A stretch of DNA of 64,000 bases from Desmodus rotundus. Its lineage: Eukaryota > Chordata > Mammalia > Chiroptera > Phyllostomidae. The position numbers were made by a program, and so were the translations under genes. The stretch lies in assembly GCF_022682495.2 (NCBI RefSeq), contig NC_071397.1, positions 10,755,082 through 10,819,081 on the forward strand, in the 5' to 3' direction. A model generated the notes under the pieces. It was not told where the DNA came from and did not search any database. It worked only from the letters and a program-made list of their open reading frames with translations. Within the stretch, counting starts at the first letter, position 1, and each line of letters starts with the position of its first letter. This document shows positions 1 through 11,340 of this stretch, piece after piece.

Positions 1-521
1 GAGCAGAAAGTTACATTTCCAAAGTACCAAAACCCACAGCTGGCTCATGGAGCAGAGCTCAGGGGTCCAGGAACACAGAAGGTGGTGTTGCTGGGTAGGC
101 TCTCCCTTCCCCTCTTTCATTTATCATAGGAAAGTAGCACCCTGCCTACAGTCACCAAAGTAATGCAGGTGGAGGGGGGTGGGTGGGGAGTCTAAAAGGG
201 TGGGTATTTTGGGCAGGGGACAAGCACAGGTGAGTTTGCTAGCAGTGCCAACAGGGGCAAAACCAGGGAACTTCAGAGGGGGAAGGTATCTGTACCCTGG
301 GGCTCAAGAACCCTGCCTACTAGAAGACTGGTGACTTAAGGCAAAAGGGAAGGCTGCCTCCTGGTCTCCGTGTCCTTAACTGCAGAGCTCGTTTGTGTAG
401 GCAGAAAATACCTGCACTTTGCGCCTGAGCTGGTCACCTCTGATCAGTTACAGTAGAAGTGGAAAAATGGCATGGTGAAGTATGGTGAGAGGGTCCTACT
501 TCACTTTGCCCCTCAGATCCC
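1..521 (-). other. SLC35B2: SLC35B2 3' UTR and downstream flank
   Basis: The stretch after the SLC35B2 stop codon has no recognisable gene. It should hold the 3' UTR. No canonical AATAAA is visible on the minus strand; a weak GATAAA variant lies near 123-128. The polyadenylation site may therefore be nonconsensus or just outside the window. In other mammals the 3' end of HSP90AB1 comes next. Confidence 0.6.
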
Positions 522-3256
522 TCAAACCTTCTGCACAGGGGACTCCATGGGCACAGCCTTCTTTCCCCGTTGCTTTAAACGGCCCCGGGCATAGACTCTG
601 AGCAGTAGGGCAGCAAAGACCACGGCCACCCCCAGCCCGCCCACCACAGTGACAGTGTGGCCGTAGAGGAGGCAGGAGAGGAGAATGGCAAAGGCCTGGC
701 GCAGGGTCATGATGATGGTGAAGACCGCAGCCCCGAACTGTGCAATGGTGTAGAAGATGAAGAGCTGGCCACATGCGGAGCAGATGGAGAGCAGCAGGGC
801 ATGTGCAGCAAACTCGCTGTGTCTCCCCATAAAGCGGGTCCCCTCCAGGAGGGCCCCCTGCTCTAGCAGGGAGCCCACTGTGAAGAGGCAGGAGAAGAAG
901 TTGACCCCAAACATCATCTGCACTGAGGACATCTTATAGGCAAACAGGGCATCCTGCCAGTTTGAGGTGAAACTGTCAAAGGCAATGTAGCCTGCCAACA
1001 GGATCAGGCCCGAGAGTGTGGTGGCCGGGGAGCTTCGGGGCTCTGGTCCACTGGACAGCAGAAACATGCTGACCCCAATGGAGATGAGGCCGGCTGTCAG
1101 GTATTCCCAGTGTTCGTAGCTGCGCCGAGACACCAACTTTCCCATTAGCATGACAGGAATCACCTTAGAGGCCTTGGCCAGCACCTGGGTGGGGAAGCTG
1201 ACGAACTTGAGTGCTTCATATTGGCACCAGCTGCTAAGCACATTCGACAGGCTGGCGAAGGAATACCGATACATGGGTGCCCCATGTCGGGGCTGTTTGC
1301 AGAGAAGGCAGTAGAGGCCAGCCACGATCAGGGCCAGCACTCGGTTCATTAGCACCAGGAACTGAGAGTCTGTGAAGCGCTCACCTGCCCACGTGGCTGT
1401 AGCTCCATAGCTCCGGGTCATCACTCTTTCCTGCAGCACTCCCCAAGTCAGGTATGATACCTGGGTGGGGGAAGGGTAGAAACGAAGATAAAAGGAAAAG
1501 GCTGGCAAGAAAGGATCTCAACAACTCCCTCTCCCCCAGAATGCTGTTTAAATGACTTAAAGGACAGCGTAGGTATTTTGGTTCCTCTGTAGTAACCAAA
1601 AGCTTCCCTTCCCCTCTCAAGCCTGGATTCATCTTGTAGGGAATGAAGTGAGTGTATGTGAAACACAAGCGCTTTAGAACTGCCCAGACCCCGTCTGTCC
1701 CCACAGTGGGGCTGGTCAGGGCTGACTGCGTCCCAAGTATTTTCCTGTCTATTCCCAACCCATTCAGGGAGGCAAGAATCGTTAGAGAAGATTGGACACC
1801 TCTCGGTTTAACATGTTCTATGAGGTGGACCTAGTAGTGTCTACTCAAAAATGCCATGAGGCCAACATCTTTGTATCCCTCTCACGTACAGTGTGGGGGA
1901 AAGCTGAATGGCTTCCCCAAGCTTTTTTCAGTGGGTTTACAGTGTATGAAACACAACATTGCAGGGGAAAGTGTACTACAGCACAGTAGAAATCGCCAAA
2001 AAAAAAAAAAAAAAAAAAAAGAAAGAAAAAAAAAAGAAAAGAAAAAGAAAGGAGGAGGAAAAGTGATTTTTCCTCCAACCAGTTCTAAGAAAATGGTGGT
2101 ACAGTGTGGACACATAACACACCAACCAGCACCCCGACAGAGTGAGGCGGACCCGGACCCAACCCAGGAACAGAGGCAGAGCCTGTCTGCCAGCCCACCT
2201 ACCTGGAGTCCCACCGCACAGAAGAGCAGCTTCAGGGCCTGCCAAGTGGGAGTGGTCTCTGCTGGCTCTGTCCGGGAAGCCTGGGGGACCTCATCGGAGG
2301 CCTTGGGCTCATTGCCAAACACACAAGTTTTCACCAGGGGGAAGCAGAGACCCCTGCCTGAAGAAGGCGCACAAGGTCAAGCCCCGGGCTTCTTCCTAGC
2401 ACCCCATCATCTTTTTCAGAGCAGCCAGCTTGCCCGATGGTTGGGCCTGCTGCCCTCCCTCCCTCTGTTTCCAAGCCACATCCTTCTTTGGACGGCTGGC
2501 CAACACCTAATACGGACCTAGCACACTTCCCCACCTTCACCCACACACCTGTCTCCAGGTAGTTCCTCCTCTTGAAGTACTGCACCAGCAGGTAGCCAGG
2601 TACCATAAAGCTGGCATAGCCAGCAGCATTCACCAAAAAGCGGAAGAACCATAGTTGGGTCCATGATTCCGGAGGGGCTTCGGGGGTTTCCCCACCTGCG
2701 CCCAGGGCGGGGAGTGCAACCAACACCACCACTGCCCACCACCTGCGGGGACAGCGGACATAAGGATTAGGGTGCAGCCCATCATCCACTGGGTCCTGCA
2801 GAGGAGACCACACTAGAGAAGGGCCCGGAGTCACCTCCCCACCCCCCTCTGCTGCAACCCAGCCGGGACAAAGAGCCTCTCTCTCCTTGGGGGGCCGGCG
2901 CCTCCAGGCAAGGCTTCCTCCCTCCCCGGGGACAGACCCGCCCCTCCGGCCACACAGGTTTCCTCTGTTCCCTCTAGCGCTCGCCGGCTGCTCTGGCCTG
3001 AGGCTGTGCCCCTTCCTTCCCCCGCCCTCCAGGTTCCCGGGGCGCCGGGGTTCCCCAACTCCTCCGCTGGACACTAAGTCCCCCGAAAAGCACAACCCCA
3101 CGCCGCGCCCCCGCCCCCGCCCCCGCCGGCTCAGCTGGCTCGGCGTAGCGATCGGTGGGCCCAACCTGGCCCACCCGGCTGAGGAGCAGCAGTCACGTGG
3201 TGCCGGGGCTCGGTCACGTGGACTCACCACCCCGGAGCCCCCCACCTGGCAACCAT
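522..3256 (-). CDS. SLC35B2: SLC35B2 (PAPST1), Golgi PAPS transporter, 4 coding exons
   Basis: Coding exons on the minus strand: 3256-3246, 2742-2549, 2357-2203 and 1460-522. They join in frame to 1299 nt, 432 aa plus stop, the same length as the human protein. The start is the ATG at 3256-3254, giving MVAR then a tryptophan pair; human begins MDAR. All introns are GT-AG. The family is the Golgi antiporter that imports PAPS, the sulfate donor for sulfotransferases acting on proteoglycans and tyrosines. The last exon (residues about 121-432) carries most of the hydrophobic helices of the nucleotide-sugar transporter fold and ends in PVQKV, preceded by a basic cytosolic tail ([10 protein letters not shown]). 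Remembered human protein and bat translation are near identical over the last exon. Intron 3 holds an A-rich tract. No damage is seen. NFKBIE follows upstream in the same orientation. Confidence 0.97.
1998..2059. repeat. A-rich tract in SLC35B2 intron 3
   Basis: A run of about 23 A is followed by an A-rich, G-interrupted stretch. It looks like a degenerate poly(A) or microsatellite. No SINE body is attached that I can recognise, so its origin is unclear. Confidence 0.8.
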
Positions 3257-3560
3257 GGTCCGGGCCGCGTGGGGCGGAGGGGGGCCGGGGAATGCGAGGC
3301 CCCGGGCCGTGCAGTCCCTCCGCTCCCGCCGTCGCCTCCAGAAGCTGCCAGCGAGCCAGCGGCTAGCGGAAGTGCCGCGATCTTCCCGCCCCCATCCCTG
3401 CCCGCGGCCGCCCCTCCACCCCTCGCCGCGACCACGCAGCGCCCCGGGCCGCAGCGCCCCCGCGCGGCCCGGAGGGAGACGCGGCTCGGTGCCCGGGAGT
3501 TTGCTGCCCTGGGCCGGGAGGTGGGGAGCCCCGAGCCCCAAGCCACCCCCTGCTTCTCCA
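3040..3560. promoter_or_regulatory. SLC35B2: CpG-rich promoter region of SLC35B2
   Basis: A GC- and CpG-dense segment surrounds the SLC35B2 first coding exon (3246-3256). It includes GC-box-like runs near 3100-3125 and the likely 5' UTR upstream of the ATG. It is typical of a housekeeping CpG-island promoter. The exact start of transcription cannot be read from sequence. Confidence 0.75.
3192..3220. promoter_or_regulatory. Pair of GTCACGTGG E-boxes 21 bp apart
   Basis: GTCACGTG occurs at 3192-3199 and again at 3213-3220, both continuing with G. The spacing is two helical turns, at the start of SLC35B2 intron 1 and within the CpG island. CACGTG E-boxes of this form bind USF and MiT/TFE bHLH-zip factors. 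Function is inferred from motif and position only. Confidence 0.6.
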
Positions 3561-4027
3561 CGCCAATAGGTCTGACGGAGGGCTACTGCCATCTTAGGGG
3601 CGGGGACATTAAGGTTCTGACCCAAGCACTTCCCCTTATGGTACTGTTTTCTGACGGGAAGATGTCTCCCTTTTTTGGCTGGGACAGCAATTCTGTCCCC
3701 CCATTCTCCATGACCTTCAAGGCTCTTGCGTGACCTGGCCCTAGTCTTCCTCGCCCACTCACCCATCCCCTGTAGAACCCCACTGGCCTGTTCTCAGTTC
3801 CTCTAATTCGCCTCTCCCCATCCCTTACTCACCCTTCTGTTCAAGTTGAAACGACACTCCCGACCACCCGAAGTATGCCCTCTACCCACTCCACTGTTCT
3901 TCCTCCCACTGCTTCTTTTTCCTTCACAGCTCCCATTGCAACTTGTAGTTACGTATTTATGTATTATATAGAAATACACGTTTATGATTTTAGTGGCTGC
4001 CTCACTCACTAAACTATATACTCCAAG

Positions 4028-5005
4028 TGGCTAGAGACCGTGTTGGTTTATTCCCATAGTCTTCATCCCCGCATAGGTCTGACCTAACAGGGCCCCTAAA
4101 CATGTGTGGAATATGAGAAAAACATAAAAAGCCACAGCTCCCTTATGTCACCCTCCCTTAGGCTGGCCCTTCTCCACAGGCTCCTCCAGAGGGCAACCTC
4201 CAAGGCAGTGGCGAGGCCCCCCACCTGTGTCTCCTTATTTCTCGTTCCCTCCATCCGTCTGCGTTTCCACAGAGAGGGCAAAGGTCTGTGCTGGACAGAG
4301 AGGCCTGAGGACTGTTAGGCCTCCCACCCCACCTAGCAAGGTCCTATCCTGCTCAGGTGACAGTTTCCTTCTTCTGCCTCTACCACAAGACCACAGGGCA
4401 GGCGTGTCTAAAAATCCCCAATGCACGCAGACATACATTTGCACAAAACAACTATAGGGGGGAACTTTTGAAAAGTCTGCCGTTTTAGTGTCATGTTATT
4501 GAAACTTCCCCTTCCCCAAAGCTCAGTCCGGGGCCTTCTGTGTCCAGTCTCTAAACAACAGTGTTTAACAGTCCTCGACAGCAGTGCAGTGGAAGCCCTC
4601 AGGGCCCTGCTCCCTCTTATTTCAGTTTCTCTCCTCACTCAGGAGAGTCCTTCCTTGTATTCCTACTGGCTGGCAGTTTCAGGGTGACCCAGCATGGGTA
4701 GAAACAAGTGTTCCTGTCATCTTCCAGAGAGGTAAAGAGGCTTCGCCCAGGATACCTGGGGCTTTGGGTGGGGGGTGGGGGGAGGGAGGGTTCTTCCAAG
4801 AATCTCCGTCCACCTGGGAAGCTCTTCCTTCCAGGCTGGCTCTCTCTCACTTGTGATCCCTCCTCTCAGCTCAGGACTGTGCCGGTCCCAGCAGTCCCCA
4901 GGACTCCAGAGGGCACACTGCCTGGGCCCAAACTGCAGCAACTGTGGCTCCAGCTTCCAGATGGGAAGAGGTGAGGCCTCCAGGGCGCCAGACCCTGCCC
5001 TGGCT
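4028..5005 (-). other. NFKBIE: NFKBIE 3' UTR (inferred)
   Basis: This non-coding stretch lies between the NFKBIE stop and the AATAAA on the minus strand at 4052-4047. The length of about 1 kb is plausible for this gene. The cleavage point is inferred as about 20 nt past the signal. Confidence 0.6.
4047..4052 (-). terminator. NFKBIE: Polyadenylation signal AATAAA, likely NFKBIE
   Basis: TTTATT on the plus strand reads AATAAA in the NFKBIE sense, about 950 nt after the stop codon. It is the best canonical hexamer I found in this interval. Confidence 0.6.
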
Positions 5006-8000
5006 TCAGTCGGCACACATCAGTGGCTTTCCAGAGATCTTTAGGTCATCAAAGGGCAAAAGAGCAAAGGGCTGAGAAAGAGAATGGAGAGAAGCAAGGT
5101 CAGGGACCAGCGGAAAAAGGCAGTGGTGGGGGAGGGGAGCCCCCCATCAACTGACAGCTGGACATCAGGGAACAGACCCTCCTACTAATCTCCTAAGTGG
5201 TGGCCCCTCTGGGCTAGCAAGAGCCCTGAGGCACTGGGCGAGCCCTCACTGTCTAAGAACATCCCTGAACATCACAGATAAGAAGGACGAAGGAGGTAAC
5301 CCAGCCCATGGGTCTGGTTTTTTTGGGGGGGGGGATAATTACAAAACATTTTGAATATTTTTTTATATCAAATATTGAAAAATGGGCAACTATAGAGAAA
5401 ATCTAGGTTTCATTTCTCCAAACAACCCCAAGAGTTGGAAATACTGGGCCCACATTCCTCCTCTGCAACTATGTGCTGAAGCTGAATAGAATGATCTTCA
5501 GGCAGAGACCGGTGTCACAGGCCCCACCACCCTGCTGTCTGATATTTGGCTGGGTTCACTGATCCACTTTAGCTGCAGGGCTCCTGTAGGAGTCCAAGTT
5601 TGGGCCCCCCTCAGCCTGAGCCAACTAAGAAAGCAGGCTGAGAGAGGGGCAGAAGCTTGCCCTAGTCCTACAGTTGGTGAGTGGAGGAGTCGTGGATTGC
5701 GCCCCAGGATCCCAACTCCTTGGCTCTTTCAGCCATTACAGCGCCTGCCTCTGCTATGGGTGTGGGAGGGGCTGGAGAGCAGAGCAGAGTGTATGCCTCT
5801 TACATCCTCAGCCAGGTCCTGGGGCGTCACATCCTCAGCCAGGTCCTGGGGCGTCTCATCCTCCACGTTCCGCAGCAGGGAGTCAGCACCTGCCTCACGC
5901 AGAGTGGATGAGATGCTCTTGAGGCCCCGGCCTGCAGCGAGGTGCAGGGGTGTGCACCCGTTGAGCATACGGGCATCTACCCGGGCCCCAGCCTGGAGCA
6001 GAAAGTGCACCAGACCCCGCTCCTGGGTCTCCACAGCCAGGTGCAGAGCTGTCTTCCCACTCGTGCCCTCCTGGGGGAGAATAAGGATGTCAGCCAAGGC
6101 CCTCTAGAGGAAGCATGTTGGACCTGGGCCCCGGGTAAGGTGAGTGCCACCACTTCTGACACTGGGAGCAGACCTGGGGGCTAGACCAGGTGGCCACCTC
6201 ACCTGCACGTCAATGTCAGCTCCATTTTCAAGAAGCAGTTTCATGAGTGACTGGTTCCTCTGCAGGGTGGCAATGTGGAGACAGGTCAGACCTGGAATGG
6301 GGTGAACACAGGGGCTGCTGATCTGTATGCACCAACTCTCTCTCCCCTACTTTTCAGGGACCTCCCTACCCCCCAGTCCCAAGGGACCCACTGCCCACTC
6401 AATAACTCTGATCACAGGGCTGTTAAAACACAAACCCAAAAACCCCCTCAAAAATCTGAGGGGAAAGGAATGAAAGTTTCCACTGTTTCAGTCATGTTAT
6501 TGAAACTTTCATGCTTCAGGGGTCATGTTGCTGAGTGACACCCCCATACACACACCCTCCCCCCCAAATCCTCCCTTCCCCAACCTCTCTAACTCTAACT
6601 CTGCCTGCCTCCAAGCCCTGTCCAAAGCCCTTCTTCAGTGGTCTCTGGGACCCTTACAACCCCGGCCGCTCCCCAGGGCCACCTCCTCTGGTGTGCTCCC
6701 CTAGTCTTTTTGCTATCTCCTTTCTGGCCTGGATTCCCCTCTGCTCAGAGACTCGATTCAAATGCACATGCGTCACCTCCCTCAAGTCTGTGCTCAAATG
6801 TCCCTGCCTCATGAGACTCTCCCCAACCAACCTGTCTAATCGCACATCACACAGCCTCATTCCCCCAATTCCGGTTCGTCTCGCTCTGTTCTACTTTCCC
6901 TCAGCACTTGCTGCCTTTTAACCTACGAGAGAACCCATTTCTTACGTTTATTGTCTGTCTCAGTCATTCTGTTTTGTTCACAGCTATAGGCCCAGCTCCT
7001 AGAACAGTGTCTGGCACATAGAGGCCCTCTGCCCATTTTTGTTGAATGAATGAATGAGTGATCTTTATTAAACAGAATACATAGCTTGAGGGCAAGGTTT
7101 AGCTCTCTGTTTAACACATAGCATGTTCTAAGTAAATGCTAAATCAAATTCATTCATTCAGCAAATATGTACTGAGTGTCTGTGTTCTTAGAATTGGAGG
7201 AGCATCGATGGACAAGCTACTACCCCCTCCCCTGAGAGTGGGGTCCCTTCCCCTCTTCATCCTATGGGCCCTGCGGCTGCCTGTACCTTGCCAGTTTTGC
7301 AGCTGGAGGTCCAGGGAGTGAGATGGTCCTCTGCCTGGCTCTGGCTGTCCCTTCAGCAGGCAGTGGGCACAGTCTAGGTGCTGGCGCTGGCAGGCCACAT
7401 GCAGGGCTGTGTCGCCGTGCCGGTCCTGTAGCGTGCGGCTGGCCCCCTTCTGCACGAGGGCCTGAACTGTGCCTGGCTGGTTCAGATGCACAGCCAGGTG
7501 GAGTGCTGTCTGTAGGCACAAACAGAGGTCACGAGGCCACTGCAGCATGCTCCCACCTTTGGGAACATGCTCAGGTGAGCGCAGGAATTGACAACTGCCC
7601 ACACCTTCCTTAAGGGCAGCTTATAGAGGCTATGGCCCTGGTCTTCCAAGGCCACACTACCGAGCCCTTCCCTTTGTCACCCCCCACCAAGCTCTTGGGA
7701 CCTCTATTGTGGAGGCAGGGTGAGGAAAGTAGCCCCCTGCTCTTCCTGTAGGTTCCCTTAGCCCCTGGAGAAAGGACAGATAAAGGCAGGGTCTACCTTC
7801 TCACCCTCTAGGAAGACCTGTTATCCCCAAGGGCTAGGTGACAAAGAGGGGCTGGGGAGAGGAAAGAGAGTCACCTAGCACACTCCTCTTTAAAGCTCCA
7901 TGCAGACATCACGACTCATATGAACCTCCCCCCGGCTGCCCCGCACAGACACTGGATGCCGCAGCAGCTGGTATGTGTCTCCATCACAACTCTTGTCACC

Positions 8001-10969
8001 ATGCTGTATAATTAGTTGTAGACACAGTTCCCTGGACCAGGCTCAAGCACCTTGTGGGCAGAGGCTGCGCCTTACTCTTGTTTGTACCCTCAGTTTCTAG
8101 CTCAGTGTCTGGCATATGGTTTCCTGAGTAAGCAACCTAAGGTCACTCGTGTGGCTGCTTGGCATGGCTGCCAGGGCAGATATGGGTATCTGGGCACAGC
8201 CCACCCTTTCCCACCTGGTAAAGGTTGTTCTGTATGTCCAGGACCTCCTGGGGCAGAAAAGCCAGGCAACAGTGCAGCACAGCTGGGGCCTCGTGAATTA
8301 CGGACAGGTGGATCAGCCTGGAGGGCAGGGGCAGGGTTTCATGTCAGGGCCCAGGCCAGAGACATTGGCCTGGGGTCCTGGGGTTAGAAGGAACACATCC
8401 CTAAGAGGCCACTCATAGGGTAGGTGCAGAAAGTGAGAGTATGGGCCAGGAAGTGAGGGTTGGTTCAGGAAGCCAGGATCCTGGGGGTGAAGACTCCAAG
8501 TCCCTATCTCTGGCCTTCAAGGAGGGCCTTGGCTCAGTGAGAGTGTGGGCAGGGTGCTGACGGGCCAAGGTCCTTCCGGTTCCATACCCTACTCCCCGCT
8601 GGCACCAAGGCCCTGCCACACTGCAGCTCCAAAGCCAAACTGCAAGCTGCTGGGGTAGTGCAGAGGTAGTGTGCAGGGCTGAGCTCCCCACTTACCCCCA
8701 TCTCAATAGGGAGAAGAGAGGGCAGGAGTGGGGTCACCCGCATCCCAGGAACTCAATGTTGCACATGCCAAGGGAGAGAAAACAGAAGCTTTTGGGTGAG
8801 GAGTAAGGAGAAGTGCAACATCCTGTCCTGCTGCCCCCACAGGGGGGTGAGTCAAGAGGGCCGCTCTTCAGACAGCACAGCACAGACTGGTGGGTCTGGC
8901 CAGAGCCCTCCACTCTGTGCACCTCCAAGGGGAGGTTTGTGCAGTGCAGAAAATGTGTTTGTTGGGGGACAAAGAGCCTTAACCTAGGGGTGGCAGGGCA
9001 GCTGGGAGGGGAAGTTCCAGTGCTGGGGTTTCCCCACATCAGGTGGGGAAAATGAAAGCCAGCGCTGGAGGGTCTAGGCCAGGACAGCTGCCTTGAGGTA
9101 TTAGTGACTGGGGTAGTTTGGCTAAAAGGCCTGTTTGGGCTGGGGAGGGGGCTGCTCAGGCAGGAGCAGGGCAGGCCTGGGGGCAGGCGGCAGCAAGAGA
9201 GGCCCAGGAGAGAGTGACGGAGGGAGGGAGGAACCGCTCTGGAAATCCCCTCGGCCAGGACCAGCTCTCTGGGTCACATTCCTGCAGCCACCTCCCTCAC
9301 TCCCTGTCTCCCCTCCTCCCACTTCCTCTTCCCACTTCCATCTGTCCCACACCCCAGACACTTCCGAGGGAAGGGACCCCCTGGGGAGTCTTGACACCTC
9401 CCCCTGCCCAGTCTAGACACAACACCTGTCTGTAACTAGAGGCGGTAAAGGCTGGGCTGAGAGGCTGACAAAGGAGGGCAGCACCAGAACTCCCCACTCT
9501 CCGAGTCAAAGGTCAGCCATGGGTATTTCACAGGAGCCTCCAAAATCTTGGTTCTGGGCCTGAGGGCAGGTGATCTAAGCACAGAACACAAACGGCCTGG
9601 GGTCACCCCTCTCCTGCCCACTGCATCTCTAGGCTTTCTTTGTCAAAGGTCCCAGGATTAGGACCCTTGCATTTCCAAAAAGCAGCTCAGGACAGACACT
9701 TCCTGCCCCTTTATATCCCCTGGACATCTGTTCATCAACCCAGATCTAGGACCCCAGACCCCCCCACTCTCTTTCTCACCCCCAAATCCCAGCCACCCCC
9801 TGGTCGGACTTGCCCTACTATTGCCTCTTACTTCAACTGTCTCCTAGCCCAGTCTCCACCAAGCTCCACCTGGTAAAGTAAGGGGGTCAGACAGGACAGT
9901 GAGGGGAACTTGGGGGGCTCAGGAGATAGAAGGTGCCCGTAAGACTGACTCCAACCCTCACTTCCCCTTTCTCAGCAGAGAAGGAAGTAAGCTGGGGCAG
10001 CCAGCTGCCTATCAGTCTGCTGGGGCCAGACTGTCTCAACCTGGCTCACCACCCCTCCCCTCCTCAGGCCCGGTGTCAACTCTGCACCCTGGCAATACAC
10101 CCACCCCTAGTTTCCTGGCCTCCATGGGCAACCTGTAACTGGCACCTCTTGTTCCCTGAGACAGGGCATTCTGAGGTCAGAGACTGGGAATTCCAGATAT
10201 TGCACAAGCAAGGGTGCCCTCTCCCCCAGCAAGTAAAAAAAAACAACAACTGGACTGGTCAGGGGAATTTTCTCTTCCTAGTGGTGGGTTATTGGTAGGT
10301 TTCAAAGATTCTAGCTGGGGTTCCAGGTGCCTGGTAAGGGCCCTACCAGCTCTGCCCACCTCCAAAAGGGAGGGCAGAGAGATGACTCCAGGTCCTCTGC
10401 TCTGGGCCTGGCTAGAGCTCAAAAGTAGGCTGAGAGTTAAGTCTGGAGTTTGGAAAAGAGAGTGGAGGCTGCCCCTTCCAGGGCAGGTGCCTTGAGGGAC
10501 TACCATAGAGGGGGTAACCGGCCTGTTGCTGCTCCTGGGAGGCTCCGAGTTAGCGTCGGGAAGAAGGGGTGTGGTCCCAGCCTAGCCCCCATACTCACGT
10601 GTCTCCGTCCTCCGAGATATAAGTGAGTGCTTCCAGCTGCTGAGGGCTCAGCACCCCAACTGGGGGTGGCGGCGAGCCTGGGGATGGGTTTTCGGTCTCA
10701 GGACCTCCCCAAAAGGTCAAAGACTCCGTGAGCGACGAGGAACCATAGATGGAGTCAGCCCTCTCCCCATCTGTGTCTTCCTTCTCCTGTGGCTGTTTGG
10801 CTGTTCCCGGAGGATGATGGGTCCAGGGCTCGGGGCCTCCGCCCTCCGAGGGCCCGGAGGCTGAGGCCGGGGTGGATTCGGGCAGGGAGCGCAGAGAGCG
10901 CAGGCACTCGATGCCCGAATCACACTGGCTCTCGTCCGGCTCGTCAGTCCCCTTGCGCGCTTCCGACAT
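5006..10969 (-). CDS. NFKBIE: NFKBIE, NF-kappa-B inhibitor epsilon, 6 coding exons
   Basis: Coding exons on the minus strand: 10969-10599, 8317-8215, 7509-7287, 6291-6203, 6070-5804 and 5071-5006. They join to 1119 nt, 372 aa. The start matches the MSEARKG methionine of the 361-residue human form. The frame stays open upstream without an ATG that I could find, so the longer human N-terminus is not confirmed. The protein holds NF-kB dimers in the cytoplasm through ankyrin repeats. These begin around residue 120 (exon 1/2 border) and run through exon 5, with TALHLAV, GDTALHVACQ and CTPLHLAA signatures. The N-terminal signal-response motif reads DSGIEC at residues 17-22 instead of the usual DSGIES. 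Exon 5 ends with a perfect 27-bp tandem duplication. The C-terminus is PFDDLKISGK-like, as in human. All introns are GT-AG and phases agree. Confidence 0.95.
5802..5855 (-). repeat. NFKBIE: Perfect 27-bp x2 tandem duplication at the end of NFKBIE exon 5
   Basis: Positions 5802-5828 and 5829-5855 are identical over 27 bases. The unit spans the last codons of exon 5 and the first two bases of the GT donor, so it adds nine residues (two TPQDLAED copies) in frame. Either copy's GAGGAT/GT junction could act as donor: the outer one is GTAAGA and the inner one GTGACG. Confidence 0.95.
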
Positions 10970-11300
10970 GCCAGCGGCACCAGCCCGCGGGGGCCCTGTC
11001 CAAGCAGGATCCGGCTCCGGGCTCCGCCGCACCGCCTTTCCGGGTTGCAGGTCTGCCTTGCGGAAGAGGCACCTGGCCTGGAGTGACCTCCTTACCGGGC
11101 TTCCGGGGTCCGAGGAGCCAGGGAGTAGAGCTGGGGTGGCTCGGATCGCTGGTGGGGTCCACCGTAGAGGCTACTCAGCGGAGCCGGGATGCCGAGTCTG
11201 ACGCACTCCCTCCACCCGCCCCTCAGGCCCCGCCCCCGACGGGCGCTTCCGGACAGAAACCCCGCCCTCCGGAATCCCCCGTACCTCGCCCTCTGCGTTT
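10830..11300. promoter_or_regulatory. NFKBIE: CpG-rich promoter/first exon of NFKBIE
   Basis: A CpG- and GC-rich segment overlaps the first coding exon and its upstream flank, ending where the tetranucleotide repeat begins. The transcription start is not determined. Confidence 0.65.
11271..11280 (-). promoter_or_regulatory. NFKBIE: Consensus kappa-B site in NFKBIE promoter
   Basis: The minus strand reads GGGGGATTCC, a perfect fit to GGGRNWYYCC. It lies about 300 bp upstream of the NFKBIE ATG in CpG-rich DNA. NFKBIE is a known NF-kB feedback target, so a site here is expected. Binding is inferred. Confidence 0.65.
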
Positions 11301-11340
11301 GCTGGGAGTCAGGGGTTACCCCGTCCTGACTCACCCCTGC

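Noticed and set aside
1..521. HSP90AB1 3' end
   Set aside because: Expected next door by synteny, but no HSP90 coding or recognisable 3' UTR sequence is visible in the window.
2331..3733. Long frames on both strands around SLC35B2 exon 1-2
   Set aside because: They run through introns and the CpG island. Only the exon 2 portion of the minus frame is real.
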